Shown one piece after another: positions 1-5,994 of a stretch of DNA of 10,783 nt. Location: the NCBI GenBank assembly GCA_001067655.1, contig JUNU01000148.1:1-10783 (forward strand), written 5' to 3'. A model generated the notes under the pieces. It saw only the letters and a list, made by a program, of their open reading frames with translations. It made no database searches and was not told where the DNA came from. A program made the translations under genes and the position numbers. This stretch comes from Neisseria lactamica. GTDB lineage: Bacteria; Pseudomonadota; Gammaproteobacteria; Burkholderiales; Neisseriaceae. The first letter of the stretch is position 1, and each line of letters starts with the position of its first letter.

Positions 1-78
1 CCAAGTGAATCGGTTCCGTACTATCTGTACTGTCTGCGGCTTCGTCGCCTTGTCTTGATTTAAATTTAATCCACTATA
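1..78 (-). repeat. Partial Correia-type repeat element (left window edge)
   Basis: The element ends in the terminal motif CCACTATA (71-78), the reverse complement of the TATAGTGG start of Neisseria Correia repeats, followed inward by the A/T-rich TTTAAATTT segment and the internal CAAGGCGACGAAGCC stretch. It runs off the left edge, so only one terminal inverted repeat is visible. Its first 68 bases, read from the terminus, match the element at the right edge at 66 of 68 positions in opposite orientation. It begins 9 bases after the stop codon of the exported-protein gene, so transcripts of the ribH-nusB cluster may run into it. Family assignment is from memory of the consensus. Confidence 0.85.
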
Positions 79-87
79 TTTGCCGGT

Positions 88-438
88 TTACTGTCGGTTG
101 CGTTGTTTTTCGTTGGCATGCTGCTTAAGGGTGGCGCACATGCCGGCAGTGTTGCTGCCTTTCATCAGCATGGCAGGTTCTCCGTTGATGGCGTAGCCTT
201 CGCTGCCGTTGTCGGTAATGACTGTTTTGTTGTCATTCAGTTGCAGACTGTTCGGCGTTTTCTGCCAGCTGCCGTTTTTGACTTCGTTGTTTAAAGCCAT
301 GCAATATTTGCCATTGTTCAGTATGCCGATCATCTGCGAATCCATGGTCATGTAAACGCCGGGAGGCGGGGTTTTCGCAAAGGCCGGTGCGGACAGCATC
401 AGCGCGGCGGTGGTCAGAAGTCGGAGTGCGATTTTCAT
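88..438 (-). CDS. Small exported (periplasmic) protein of unknown function
   Basis: I do not recognise the family. The protein is 116 aa. I chose the ATG at 438 because the sequence from there is a clean Sec signal peptide: a Lys near the N-terminus, a hydrophobic stretch at about 4-18, and APAFA before a likely cleavage at residue 21/22. An AAGG lies about 7 bases upstream. An in-frame start at 462 would put eight charged residues in front and overlap the end of nusB. The mature part of about 95 residues has two cysteines (46 and 101), which could form a disulfide, a PPPGVYMTMDS opening, and a basic, Gln/Asn-rich tail. No lipobox or membrane anchor is seen. It lies 29 bases after nusB on the same strand and is probably cotranscribed; no terminator separates them. 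A Correia repeat starts right after its stop. Confidence 0.75.
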   Translation of the reverse strand: MKIALRLLTTAALMLSAPAFAKTPPPGVYMTMDSQMIGILNNGKYCMALNNEVKNGSWQKTPNSLQLNDNKTVITDNGSEGYAINGEPAMLMKGSNTAGMCATLKQHANEKQRNRQ

Positions 439-467
439 TAAAAACCTTTTATGCTCAATCAATTAAA

Positions 468-899
468 TTATACGTTTCCGCGTTTCGGGTCGTTCGGGCG
501 CAGTTGGGCGGCGAGTTTGTCGAGGATGCCGTTGACGAATTTGTGTCCGTCGGTGCCGCCGAAGGTTTTGGTCACTTCGATGGCTTCATTGATGATGACG
601 GGGTAGGGGGTCTCTGGCATTGCGCTCAATTCGTGGCAAGCCATCAACAGGACGGCGCGTTCAATGGGGCTGAGGTCTTTTTCGTCACGGTCGAGCAGCG
701 GGCGGATTTTTTGGATGTATTCGGCGGCGTGGGTGTGCGTGCCGAAGAAGAGTTTGTTGAACAGCTCTTCGTCCGCTTTGGCGAAGTCGGGCTGGTCTTG
801 GATGTTTTTAGCGATTTCGGGGGCGGCGGTGTTGTTGATGCCGGCTTGGTAGAGGGCTTGTACGGCTAACTCGCGGGCGCGGCGGCGTGGGGTTTTCAT
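468..899 (-). CDS. nusB: Transcription antitermination factor NusB
   Basis: The product is 143 aa, the usual NusB length. NusB binds boxA RNA with NusE (ribosomal protein S10) and supports antitermination of rRNA operons. The N-terminus KTPRRRARELAVQALYQ has the Arg-rich first helix typical of the family. The core motif SPIERAVLLMACHEL is at 77-91, and PVIINEAIEVTKTFGGTDGH at 100-119 leads into FVNGILDKL, the most conserved C-terminal signature. The start is supported by AAGGA 6 bases upstream of the ATG. It follows ribH on the same strand, the widely conserved ribH-nusB order, but with a 144-base gap that holds an inverted pair of DUS. The exported-protein gene follows after 29 bases. Confidence 0.97.
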   Translation of the reverse strand: MKTPRRRARELAVQALYQAGINNTAAPEIAKNIQDQPDFAKADEELFNKLFFGTHTHAAEYIQKIRPLLDRDEKDLSPIERAVLLMACHELSAMPETPYPVIINEAIEVTKTFGGTDGHKFVNGILDKLAAQLRPNDPKRGNV

Positions 900-941
900 G
901 GGGATTCCTTCGTTGGCGGCACGGTGGTGCGGTAATGAATG

Positions 942-979
942 TTTCAGACGACCTCTGTCGGATGACGGGTCGTCTGAAA
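942..979. repeat. Inverted DUS pair between ribH and nusB
   Basis: Two DUS cores face each other: TTTCAGACGACC (942-953) and GGTCGTCTGAAA (968-979), a perfect 12-bp stem with a 14-base loop. In the ribH-nusB transcript (minus strand) no T-run follows the stem, so it does not look like a full intrinsic terminator. It could act as a weak attenuator or an RNA-stability element. Only the left copy has the full 12-mer; the right one starts with G instead of A. Confidence 0.75.
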
Positions 980-1043
980 ACGGTTTGTCTGGCGGACGGG
1001 GCGAAACCGGAATGCGGCAAAGCTATGGGTTTCGCGTTCGGGC

Positions 1044-1523
1044 TTATTCTTCTTCGTCGTCAAACTGCTCTTCAATCAGATGGTTGACGAGGTTGGCGCA
1101 TTCGACGGCGACTTTGGCGGCGTCGGCAGCTTTTTCTTCAATGCGCGCGACGGCTTGCTCGTCGTTTTCGGTGGTCAGGATGGCGTTGGCGATGGGAATG
1201 TTGTAGTCGAGTCCGACACGGGTTACGCCTGAACCGGATTCGTTGGAAACGAGTTCGAAATGGTAGGTTTCGCCGCGGATGACGACGCCGATAGCAATCA
1301 GTGCGTCGTATTGCTCGGAGGCTGCCATGTTTTGCAGGATGAGCGGTACTTCGAGCGCGCCGGGTACGGTGGCGACGGTAATGTTGTTGTCGGCTACCCC
1401 CAATTCTTGCAGGGTGCAGCAGCAGACTTTGAGCATTTCGCTACCGATTTCGTTGGTAAAGCGGGCTTGTACGATGCCGATGCGCAGGTGTGCGCCGTCG
1501 AGGTTCGGGGCGATGATGTTCAT
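1044..1523 (-). CDS. ribH: 6,7-dimethyl-8-ribityllumazine synthase (riboflavin synthesis)
   Basis: Lumazine synthase condenses 5-amino-6-ribitylamino-uracil with 3,4-dihydroxy-2-butanone 4-phosphate, the next-to-last step to riboflavin, usually as a large icosahedral or decameric assembly in the cytoplasm. The 159-aa product has the expected motifs: QARF at 19-22, TVPGALEVP at 52-60, GVVIRGETYHFE at 79-90 with the catalytic His at 88, and PIANAILTTENDEQA at 110-124. The C-terminus is acidic (EEQFDDEEE). The start at 1523 is preceded by AAGGA with 7 bases spacing. The frame stays open 40 codons further upstream, but that part crosses a DUS and is not lumazine-synthase-like. A run of three cysteines at 34-36 is a small oddity. 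It lies between the DUF2185 gene (76 bases) and nusB (144 bases), all on the minus strand. Confidence 0.96.
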   Translation of the reverse strand: MNIIAPNLDGAHLRIGIVQARFTNEIGSEMLKVCCCTLQELGVADNNITVATVPGALEVPLILQNMAASEQYDALIAIGVVIRGETYHFELVSNESGSGVTRVGLDYNIPIANAILTTENDEQAVARIEEKAADAAKVAVECANLVNHLIEEQFDDEEE

Positions 1524-1554
1524 GGTGTTTCCTTGTATTTTGAGCGGTAAACGG

Positions 1555-1586
1555 GTTTTCAGACGACGTTTGGCTTTTCTGAAAAC
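1555..1586. repeat. DUS-containing inverted repeat between the DUF2185 gene and ribH
   Basis: GTTTTCAGA (1555-1563) and TCTGAAAAC (1578-1586) form a perfect 9-bp stem around a 14-base loop. The left arm is part of one DUS core (TTCAGACGAC, 1558-1567); the right arm has only the TCTGAA half, so this is one DUS plus a half-site. No T-run follows on the minus strand, so termination is doubtful. Confidence 0.5.
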
Positions 1587-1599
1587 GATATTGGGGGAT

Positions 1600-1923
1600 T
1601 TATTCCTGCGGCTGCCAGTCGGCAACGGCTTGAAACTCGCCATCTTCGCCTATTTCCCATGCGCTGCCTTCGGGTTGGGTTATGAGCGCGGCAACGGCGG
1701 GGTTGGACTGGGTAATTTCGGAAAGGCTGACGACGCTGAAATTGTCAGGATCGTCGGTGTATTCGTCGGTTTCGTCGCCGCTGAAGAAACGCCAGCCGCT
1801 GTCGTTTTCGAAAACGGGGGCTTCGCGGTAGAGGAAGCCGACGGGTTCGCCTTGTTTGGCTACCGTGTTGGTCACGATGCAGCGGTCGAGTGCGGCTGAG
1901 AGGGCTTGGGCAAATTTGTTCAT
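1600..1923 (-). CDS. DUF2185 (Imm33-like) domain protein
   Basis: This 107-aa protein resembles DUF2185, also grouped with 'Imm33' immunity-like domains. The features I rely on are CIVTN at 15-19, VGFLYRE at 28-34, then DSGWRFFSGDETDEY at 41-55 followed by DPDNF at 58-62, and a closing ITQPEGSAWE at 81-90. This W-R-F-F-S-G-D/DEY core is the hallmark as I know it. The protein is acidic and soluble, with no signal peptide or membrane segment. The ATG at 1923 lacks an obvious Shine-Dalgarno sequence, so the start is less certain, but C15 and the preceding helix match the usual domain beginning. It is the first gene of the leftward cluster, 76 bases before ribH. No toxin-like gene is nearby, so an immunity role is not supported here. 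The biological role is unknown. Confidence 0.82.
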   Translation of the reverse strand: MNKFAQALSAALDRCIVTNTVAKQGEPVGFLYREAPVFENDSGWRFFSGDETDEYTDDPDNFSVVSLSEITQSNPAVAALITQPEGSAWEIGEDGEFQAVADWQPQE

Positions 1924-1956
1924 TGTGGTGTGTTGCGTGCCGTAAAAATTGTGCGG

Positions 1957-1964
1957 ATTTTATC
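1957..1964 (-). promoter_or_regulatory. Weak candidate -10 for the DUF2185-ribH-nusB cluster
   Basis: Read on the minus strand this is GATAAAAT, about 34 bases before the DUF2185 start codon. It lies in the divergent gap with rnc. No convincing -35 hexamer is spaced before it. This is only the best A/T-rich match in the right place. Confidence 0.25.
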
Positions 1965-2000
1965 ATGATTAGGGCTGGCTCTGCACCGTGTATCTTTATA

Positions 2001-2028
2001 TTTGCCGCTTATGGTTTGATGGTACAAT
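2001..2028 (+). promoter_or_regulatory. Candidate promoter for rnc-era
   Basis: TTTGCC (2001-2006) and TACAAT (2023-2028) are separated by 16 bases and resemble a sigma-70 promoter. Transcription would start at about 2035, leaving a leader of about 160 bases before the rnc ATG. The start falls in the left arm of an inverted DUS pair. Confidence 0.45.
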
Positions 2029-2032
2029 GCTG

Positions 2033-2068
2033 GTCGTCTGAAACGGGCTGAACTGTGTTTCAGACGAC
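2033..2068. repeat. Inverted DUS pair at the start of the rnc leader
   Basis: GTCGTCTGAAAC (2033-2044) and GTTTCAGACGAC (2057-2068) form a perfect 12-bp stem with a 12-base loop. Both copies carry only the 10-base DUS core; the two outer bases differ from the AG form. No T-run follows in either direction, so it is not a classic terminator. Confidence 0.8.
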
Positions 2069-2195
2069 TATTGCAGCCTTAAAGTGTTTCCGTATTTGCA
2101 TGAAGTGCCGAAACGCATTCGGGTTGGTTTGGGAGACCGATTTTTTGCCGCCTCCCGCCCGATACGCCGAAGCAAGAAGAAAGACAAACGTCCTC

Positions 2196-2915
2196 ATGAA
2201 AACAGATGTGTTAAAACAGCAGGCGCATGCCGCCATTCAGAATAAACTGGGTTACCGTTTCAAAGATACCGCGCTTTTACAGCAGGCGCTGACCCACCGC
2301 AGCTACCATGCGAAAAACAACGAACGTTTCGAGTTCGTCGGCGATTCGATTTTGAACTACACCGTCGCCAAAATGTTGTTTGACGCGTTCCCCAGACTGA
2401 CCGAAGGCGAGTTGTCGCGTTTGCGCGCGAGCTTGGTCAATGAAGGCGTGTTGGCAGAAATCGCTTTGGAAATGAATGTCGGCGACGGGCTTTATTTGGG
2501 TGCGGGCGAGTTGAAAAGCGGCGGATTCAGACGACCTTCCATCCTTGCTGATGCTATGGAAGCGATGTTTGCCGCCGTCAGCTTTGACGCCGATTTTGCC
2601 GAGGCGGAGAAAGTGGTGCGACACTTGTTTGCCGAACGCGTCAAACGCGCCGATTTCAAAACGCAGGGCAAAGACAACAAAACCGCCCTGCAAGAAGCCC
2701 TCCAAGCCCGCCGCCTTGCCCTGCCCAAATATCGTATCGAAGAACAAATCGGTCATGCCAATGACAGTATGTTCCTGATTTCATGCGACTTGGGCGAATT
2801 GGGCTTCATTTGCAAAGCGCAAGGCAGCAGCCGCAAAGTTGCCGAGCAGCAAGCCGCCAAAGAAGCGCTGCAATGGCTCGAGCAACACCATCCTTTGAAA
2901 AAAGCAAAAAAATAG
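2196..2915 (+). CDS. rnc: Ribonuclease III
   Basis: RNase III cuts double-stranded RNA and processes the 16S/23S rRNA precursor; it works as a dimer in the cytoplasm. The 239-aa product has the two expected domains. The nuclease domain (about 1-155) has the signature NERFEFVGDSIL at 42-53. By alignment with E. coli, the metal-binding residues are E43, E46, D50, D119 and E122. The double-stranded RNA-binding domain (about 162-232) begins NKTALQEALQ and ends with KVAEQQAAKEALQWL. I chose the ATG at 2196 because the family's N-terminal helix starts there; the Shine-Dalgarno sequence is weak. The frame is open back to 2055, but that part is DUS-derived and unlike RNase III. A complete 12-base DUS lies inside the gene at 2526-2537 and encodes F111-R112-R113-P114. 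era follows after 188 bases. Confidence 0.97.
   Translation: MKTDVLKQQAHAAIQNKLGYRFKDTALLQQALTHRSYHAKNNERFEFVGDSILNYTVAKMLFDAFPRLTEGELSRLRASLVNEGVLAEIALEMNVGDGLYLGAGELKSGGFRRPSILADAMEAMFAAVSFDADFAEAEKVVRHLFAERVKRADFKTQGKDNKTALQEALQARRLALPKYRIEEQIGHANDSMFLISCDLGELGFICKAQGSSRKVAEQQAAKEALQWLEQHHPLKKAKK
2526..2537 (-). repeat. Intragenic 12-base DUS within rnc
   Basis: TTCAGACGACCT is the exact reverse complement of AGGTCGTCTGAA. It is in frame with rnc codons 111-114 (Phe-Arg-Arg-Pro) in the conserved GGFRR segment just before the catalytic Asp119. It is the only full 12-mer I found wholly inside a coding sequence in this window. Confidence 0.9.
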
Positions 2916-3103
2916 CCGATTTATTTTTCAGACGACCTAGGGTCTGACGACATTCAATAGTTTCCGTGCTTTTTATCCCTAAAGCGGCATCTTCCGCCTT
3001 AAATCTTCCGCTTTGTGAACAAAAATCCACTTGGAAAATTAAATCTCGACAGCCCCTATGACAAGACGAAAAGGTCGTCTGAAACTTCAAACAGAAAGCC
3101 ATC
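2916..3103. other. rnc-era intergenic region with two DUS
   Basis: This 188-base gap has a DUS on each side: TTCAGACGACCT at 2928-2939, just after rnc, and AGGTCGTCTGAA at 3072-3083, just before era. They are too far apart to be a terminator hairpin. Between them is a small structured stretch: AAAGCGG (2981-2987) is complementary to CCGCTTT (3008-3014), and ATCTTCCGC occurs twice. I see no T-run after a stem and no convincing promoter, so rnc and era may still be cotranscribed. Confidence 0.5.
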
Positions 3104-4030
3104 ATGGACATCGAAACCTTCCTGCAAAACGAATCTAGCCATCCCGCCGACTACCGTTGCGGCTTCGTCGCCATCGTCGGCAGACCCAACGTCGGCAAAT
3201 CCACGCTGATGAACCACCTCATCGGGCAAAAAATCAGCATCACCAGTAAAAAAGCCCAAACCACGCGCAACCGCGTTACCGGCATTTACACCGACGACAC
3301 CGCCCAATTCGTTTTCGTTGATACCCCCGGTTTCCAAACCAAACACCGCAACGCCCTGAACGACCGCCTCAATCAAAACGTAACCGAAGCGTTGAGCGGC
3401 GTCGATGCCGTCGTTTTCGTCGTCGAAGCCATGCGCTTTACCGATGCCGACCGTATCGTGATGAAACAGTTGCCGGCAAACACGCCCGTTATCCTCGTTA
3501 TCAACAAAATCGACAAAAACAAAGCGGGCAATGGCGGTTTGCAGGAATTTATCGACCAAATCAGCGCAGAATTCAAATTTGCAGGGCATGAAACCGTCAG
3601 CGCCAAACACGGATTGGGCATCGCCAACCTGCTCGCGCGCCTCAGACCTTACCTACCCGAAAGCGTGCCGATGTATCCGGAAGAAATGGTGACCGACCGT
3701 TCCAGCCGTTTCCTCGCCACCGAAATCGTGCGCGAAAAACTGTTCCGCTACCTCGGCGAAGAGCTGCCCTACGCCATGAATGTGGAAATCGAACAATTCG
3801 AAGAAGAGGAAAACGGCCTTTACCGAATCTACATCGCCGTATTGGTCGATAAAGACAGCCAAAAAGCCATCCTGATCGGAAAAGGCGGGGAAAAACTGAA
3901 AAAAATCTCCACCGAAGCCCGCCTTGATATGGAAAAACTGTTTGATACCAAAGTGTTTTTAAAGGTTTGGGTCAAAGTCAAATCAGGCTGGGCGGACGAT
4001 GTGCGTTTCCTGAGAGAATTGGGTTTGTAG
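3104..4030 (+). CDS. era: GTPase Era, 16S rRNA-binding ribosome assembly factor
   Basis: Era binds the 3' end of 16S rRNA and helps mature the 30S subunit; it is cytoplasmic or membrane-associated. The 308-aa product shows the GTPase motifs in order: GRPNVGKS (26-33, P-loop), TTRNRVTG (53-60, switch region), DTPG (73-76), NKID (134-137) and SAK (166-168). A C-terminal type II KH domain follows, with IGKGGEKLKKI at 258-268. The length is near normal, with about 15 extra N-terminal residues compared with E. coli. The ATG at 3104 has AGAAAG about 8 bases upstream. The rnc-era order is a conserved bacterial pairing that links rRNA cutting with 30S maturation; recO, often next, is absent here. The stop codon TAG (4028-4030) shares its last two bases with the start of a DUS. 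Confidence 0.97.
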   Translation: MDIETFLQNESSHPADYRCGFVAIVGRPNVGKSTLMNHLIGQKISITSKKAQTTRNRVTGIYTDDTAQFVFVDTPGFQTKHRNALNDRLNQNVTEALSGVDAVVFVVEAMRFTDADRIVMKQLPANTPVILVINKIDKNKAGNGGLQEFIDQISAEFKFAGHETVSAKHGLGIANLLARLRPYLPESVPMYPEEMVTDRSSRFLATEIVREKLFRYLGEELPYAMNVEIEQFEEEENGLYRIYIAVLVDKDSQKAILIGKGGEKLKKISTEARLDMEKLFDTKVFLKVWVKVKSGWADDVRFLRELGL

Positions 4031-4040
4031 GTCGTCTGAA
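4029..4040 (+). repeat. DUS overlapping the era stop codon
   Basis: AGGTCGTCTGAA begins with the AG of the era TAG stop. It is one of three DUS in 75 bases here; the other two form the terminator stem that follows. Confidence 0.9.
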
Positions 4041-4059
4041 AATACAGTCTCAAATAAAC

Positions 4060-4107
4060 AAAGGTCGTCTGAAAACAAGCATTGCAAGTTTTCAGACGAC
4101 CTTTTTT
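4060..4107. terminator. DUS-based terminator between convergent era and DUF711 gene
   Basis: Positions 4060-4076 and 4088-4104 are perfect complements over 17 bp, each containing a full DUS, around an 11-base loop. Six T's (4102-4107) follow on the plus strand, a textbook intrinsic terminator for era. On the minus strand the stem is followed by TTTGTTTATTT, so it can probably also stop transcription of the ACT-DUF711 pair. Confidence 0.9.
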
Positions 4108-4119
4108 ATGGTCAGGCAA

Positions 4120-5475
4120 TCAGTTCTTCATCGACTGCACCGGCGCGGGAATCCTGCCGCCGCGGTTGACGAACACTTCGCACGAACCTTCTTTAACTGG
4201 CATCACAGGCGCGTAGCCCAGCAGGCCGCCGAACTCGACACTGTCGCCGACGGTTTTGCCCGTTACCGGAATGATGCGCACGGCGGTGGTTTTGCTGTTG
4301 ATCATGCCGATGGCGGCTTCGTCGGCGATGATGCCGGAAATCGTGTGCGCGGGCGTGTCGCCGGGAACGGCAATCATGTCCAGCCCGACCGAGCAGACGG
4401 CGGTCATCGCTTCGAGTTTGTCCAGCGTCAGCACGCCTGCTTCGGCGGCGGCAATCATACCTTCGTCTTCGGAAACGGGAATAAACGCGCCGCTCAAACC
4501 GCCGACCGCGCTGGAAGCCATCATGCCGCCTTTTTTAACGGCATCGTTCAGCAATGCCAAAGCAGCCGTTGTGCCGTGCGTACCGCAGACGCTCAAACCC
4601 ATTTCTTCAAGGATGCGTGCCACCGAGTCGCCGACGGCGGGGGTCGGCGCCAGTGACAAATCGAGAATACCGAACGGGATGCCCAAAATTTTCGAGGCTT
4701 CACGACCGATGAGTTCGCCCACGCGGGTGATTTTGAAGGCGGTTTTCTTCACGACTTCGGCGACTTCGGTCAGGCTGACCGCGTCCGAATTTTCCAGCGC
4801 AGCTTTGACCACGCCCGGCCCCGATACGCCGACGTTGATAACGGCGTCCGCCTCTCCTGAGCCGTGAAACGCGCCCGCCATAAACGGATTGTCTTCCACC
4901 GCGTTGCAGAACACGACGATTTTGGCGCAGCCGAAACCTTCGGGCGTGATTTCCGCCGTGCGTTTGATGGTTTCGCCCGCCAGTCTGACCGCGTCCATAT
5001 TGATGCCCGCGCGCGTGCTGCCGATATTGATGGAGCTGCACACGATGTCGGTAGTTTTCATCGCTTCAGGAATGGAGCGGATTAACACCTCGTCTGAAGG
5101 CGACATGCCTTTTTGCACCAACGCGGAAAAGCCGCCGATAAAGGACACGCCGATGGCTTTGGCTGCCTTGTCCAAAGTCTGTGCCACACTGACGTAAGAA
5201 TCGGCTTTGGTCGCCGCCGCGATTTGGGCAATCGGCGTAACGGAAATACGCTGATTCACAATCGGCACGCCGTATTTGGCGGAAAGGTGTTTCGCCGTAG
5301 CGACCAAATCTTTGCCGACAGTGGTGATTTTGTTGTAAATGTTTTGGTTCAACACATCGATGTCGGTGCTGATACAGTCGTGCAAATCAATGCCTATGGT
5401 AATGGTGCGGACGTCGAAATGCTGGTCGGCAACCATTTTGACGGTTTCTAAAATTTCGCCTGATTGGATACTCAT
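4120..5475 (-). CDS. DUF711 / UPF0210 ('PFL family') protein
   Basis: This 451-aa protein matches the UPF0210/DUF711 family, annotated as 'PFL family' but without an established function. Family-like stretches include ITIGIDLHDC (25-34), the CSSINIGSTRAGINMDAV block at 146-163, FCNAVEDNPFMAGAFHGSGE in the middle, and CGTHGTTAALALLNDAVKKGG-like sequence towards the C-terminus. It is soluble, with many glycines and small residues, and has no signal peptide. I chose the ATG at 5475 because TTGGAGGAAT lies just upstream. An in-frame TTG at 5493 would include that ribosome-binding site in the protein and overlap the previous stop. It follows the ACT-domain gene by 14 bases, so the two are surely cotranscribed. 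The same ACT plus UPF0210 pairing is known in other bacteria (e.g. Streptococcus pneumoniae SP_0238/SP_0239). This suggests that the ACT protein senses a ligand or partners the larger protein; that is inference. Confidence 0.92.
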   Translation of the reverse strand: MSIQSGEILETVKMVADQHFDVRTITIGIDLHDCISTDIDVLNQNIYNKITTVGKDLVATAKHLSAKYGVPIVNQRISVTPIAQIAAATKADSYVSVAQTLDKAAKAIGVSFIGGFSALVQKGMSPSDEVLIRSIPEAMKTTDIVCSSINIGSTRAGINMDAVRLAGETIKRTAEITPEGFGCAKIVVFCNAVEDNPFMAGAFHGSGEADAVINVGVSGPGVVKAALENSDAVSLTEVAEVVKKTAFKITRVGELIGREASKILGIPFGILDLSLAPTPAVGDSVARILEEMGLSVCGTHGTTAALALLNDAVKKGGMMASSAVGGLSGAFIPVSEDEGMIAAAEAGVLTLDKLEAMTAVCSVGLDMIAVPGDTPAHTISGIIADEAAIGMINSKTTAVRIIPVTGKTVGDSVEFGGLLGYAPVMPVKEGSCEVFVNRGGRIPAPVQSMKN

Positions 5476-5489
5476 CACATTCCTCCAAC

Positions 5490-5762
5490 TCAAATGCGGT
5501 GCATGGCTTGGAAGATTTCTTCGTTTTGCATACGGATATCAAGCGCGAGTTTTTTGCTCTCTTCCGCAAACAAATCCAGCATTTCCTGCCGCGATTTCGG
5601 GCATTTTGAGGTATCCACCAAGATAATCATGGTGAAGAAATCGTCCATCAGTTGCTGGCTGATATTGAGGATGTTGATTTGGTTTTCTGCGAGAATGCCG
5701 GAAACGTCGTACACGATGCCGACACGGTCTTTGCCGATGACGGTGATGACTGAATTGTTCAT
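5490..5762 (-). CDS. Small ACT-domain protein (UPF0237 family)
   Basis: The 90-aa protein is a single ACT domain plus a short C-terminal helix. It starts NNSVITVIGKDRVGIVYDVSGILAE, where the GKDRVGIV loop is the usual ligand-contact region of ACT domains. It continues with a first helix, a strand NINILNISQQLMDDFFTMIILVD, and a second helix around EMLDLFAEESKKLALD. ACT domains commonly bind amino acids or other small molecules and regulate enzymes; the ligand here is unknown. AAGGA lies 9 bases before the ATG. It is the first gene of a two-gene operon with the DUF711 protein. An extended -10 promoter is visible 46 bases upstream of the start codon and a DUS core lies in the short leader. Confidence 0.93.
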   Translation of the reverse strand: MNNSVITVIGKDRVGIVYDVSGILAENQINILNISQQLMDDFFTMIILVDTSKCPKSRQEMLDLFAEESKKLALDIRMQNEEIFQAMHRI

Positions 5763-5782
5763 AAGTCAGGGTCCTTGTAGGG

Positions 5783-5792
5783 GTCGTCTGAA
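5783..5792 (+). repeat. Single DUS core in the ACT gene leader
   Basis: GTCGTCTGAA with GG instead of AG before it (GGGTCG), so only the 10-base core matches. It is unpaired, so it is not a hairpin. Confidence 0.8.
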
Positions 5793-5807
5793 AAATTGAT
5801 TTTGGAA

Positions 5808-5816
5808 ATTATAGCA
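5808..5816 (-). promoter_or_regulatory. Extended -10 promoter for the ACT-DUF711 operon
   Basis: Read on the minus strand this is TGCTATAAT, a perfect TATAAT with the TGn extension. No good -35 is spaced before it, which fits an extended -10 promoter. Transcription would begin near 5801 and give a leader of about 39 bases. Confidence 0.6.
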
Positions 5817-5994
5817 CCGCTTTAAAATAAGTTCGCTTGGATTGTTGACAATTTTTAGGCTTTGTCGGTTTGGTTGGCTGCTTATTAAATAGGATGGGCA
5901 AAGGATAATCGGCAGGTTTGTAATCTCGAGATTTTTGATGAGCCGATATTAAGTTGTTCAAATGCGTATGCAAACAGACGCACCCAAAGGCGAC
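5817..5994. other. Gap between the ACT gene and grxD: no gene seen
   Basis: The full gap (5763-6053) is 291 bases. Outside the two promoter sites I see no credible gene: the one open frame on the minus strand (5809-6015) has no ribosome-binding site and runs through both promoters. The only ordered elements are a perfect 12-base palindrome, AATCTCGAGATT (5922-5933), and a TTGACA at 5845-5850 with no -10 at the right distance. Confidence 0.5.

Noticed and set aside
387..869. 160-codon plus-strand open frame opposite nusB
   Set aside because: Antisense shadow; nusB is certain in the other frame.
1524..1643. 40-codon N-terminal extension of lumazine synthase
   Set aside because: It overlaps the end of the DUF2185 gene and a DUS, and the internal ATG at 1523 has a good ribosome-binding site and the family N-terminus.
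2055..2195. 47-codon in-frame N-terminal extension of RNase III
   Set aside because: It is composed of DUS-derived and non-homologous sequence; RNase III homology begins at the ATG at 2196.
2277..2756. 159-codon open frame opposite rnc
   Set aside because: Antisense shadow of RNase III codons.
3056..3610. 184-codon open frame opposite era
   Set aside because: Antisense shadow of a certain gene; no ribosome-binding site or recognisable domain.
5476..5493. Upstream TTG start of the DUF711 gene
   Set aside because: Its codons are the ribosome-binding site (TTGGAGGAAT) of the ATG at 5475.
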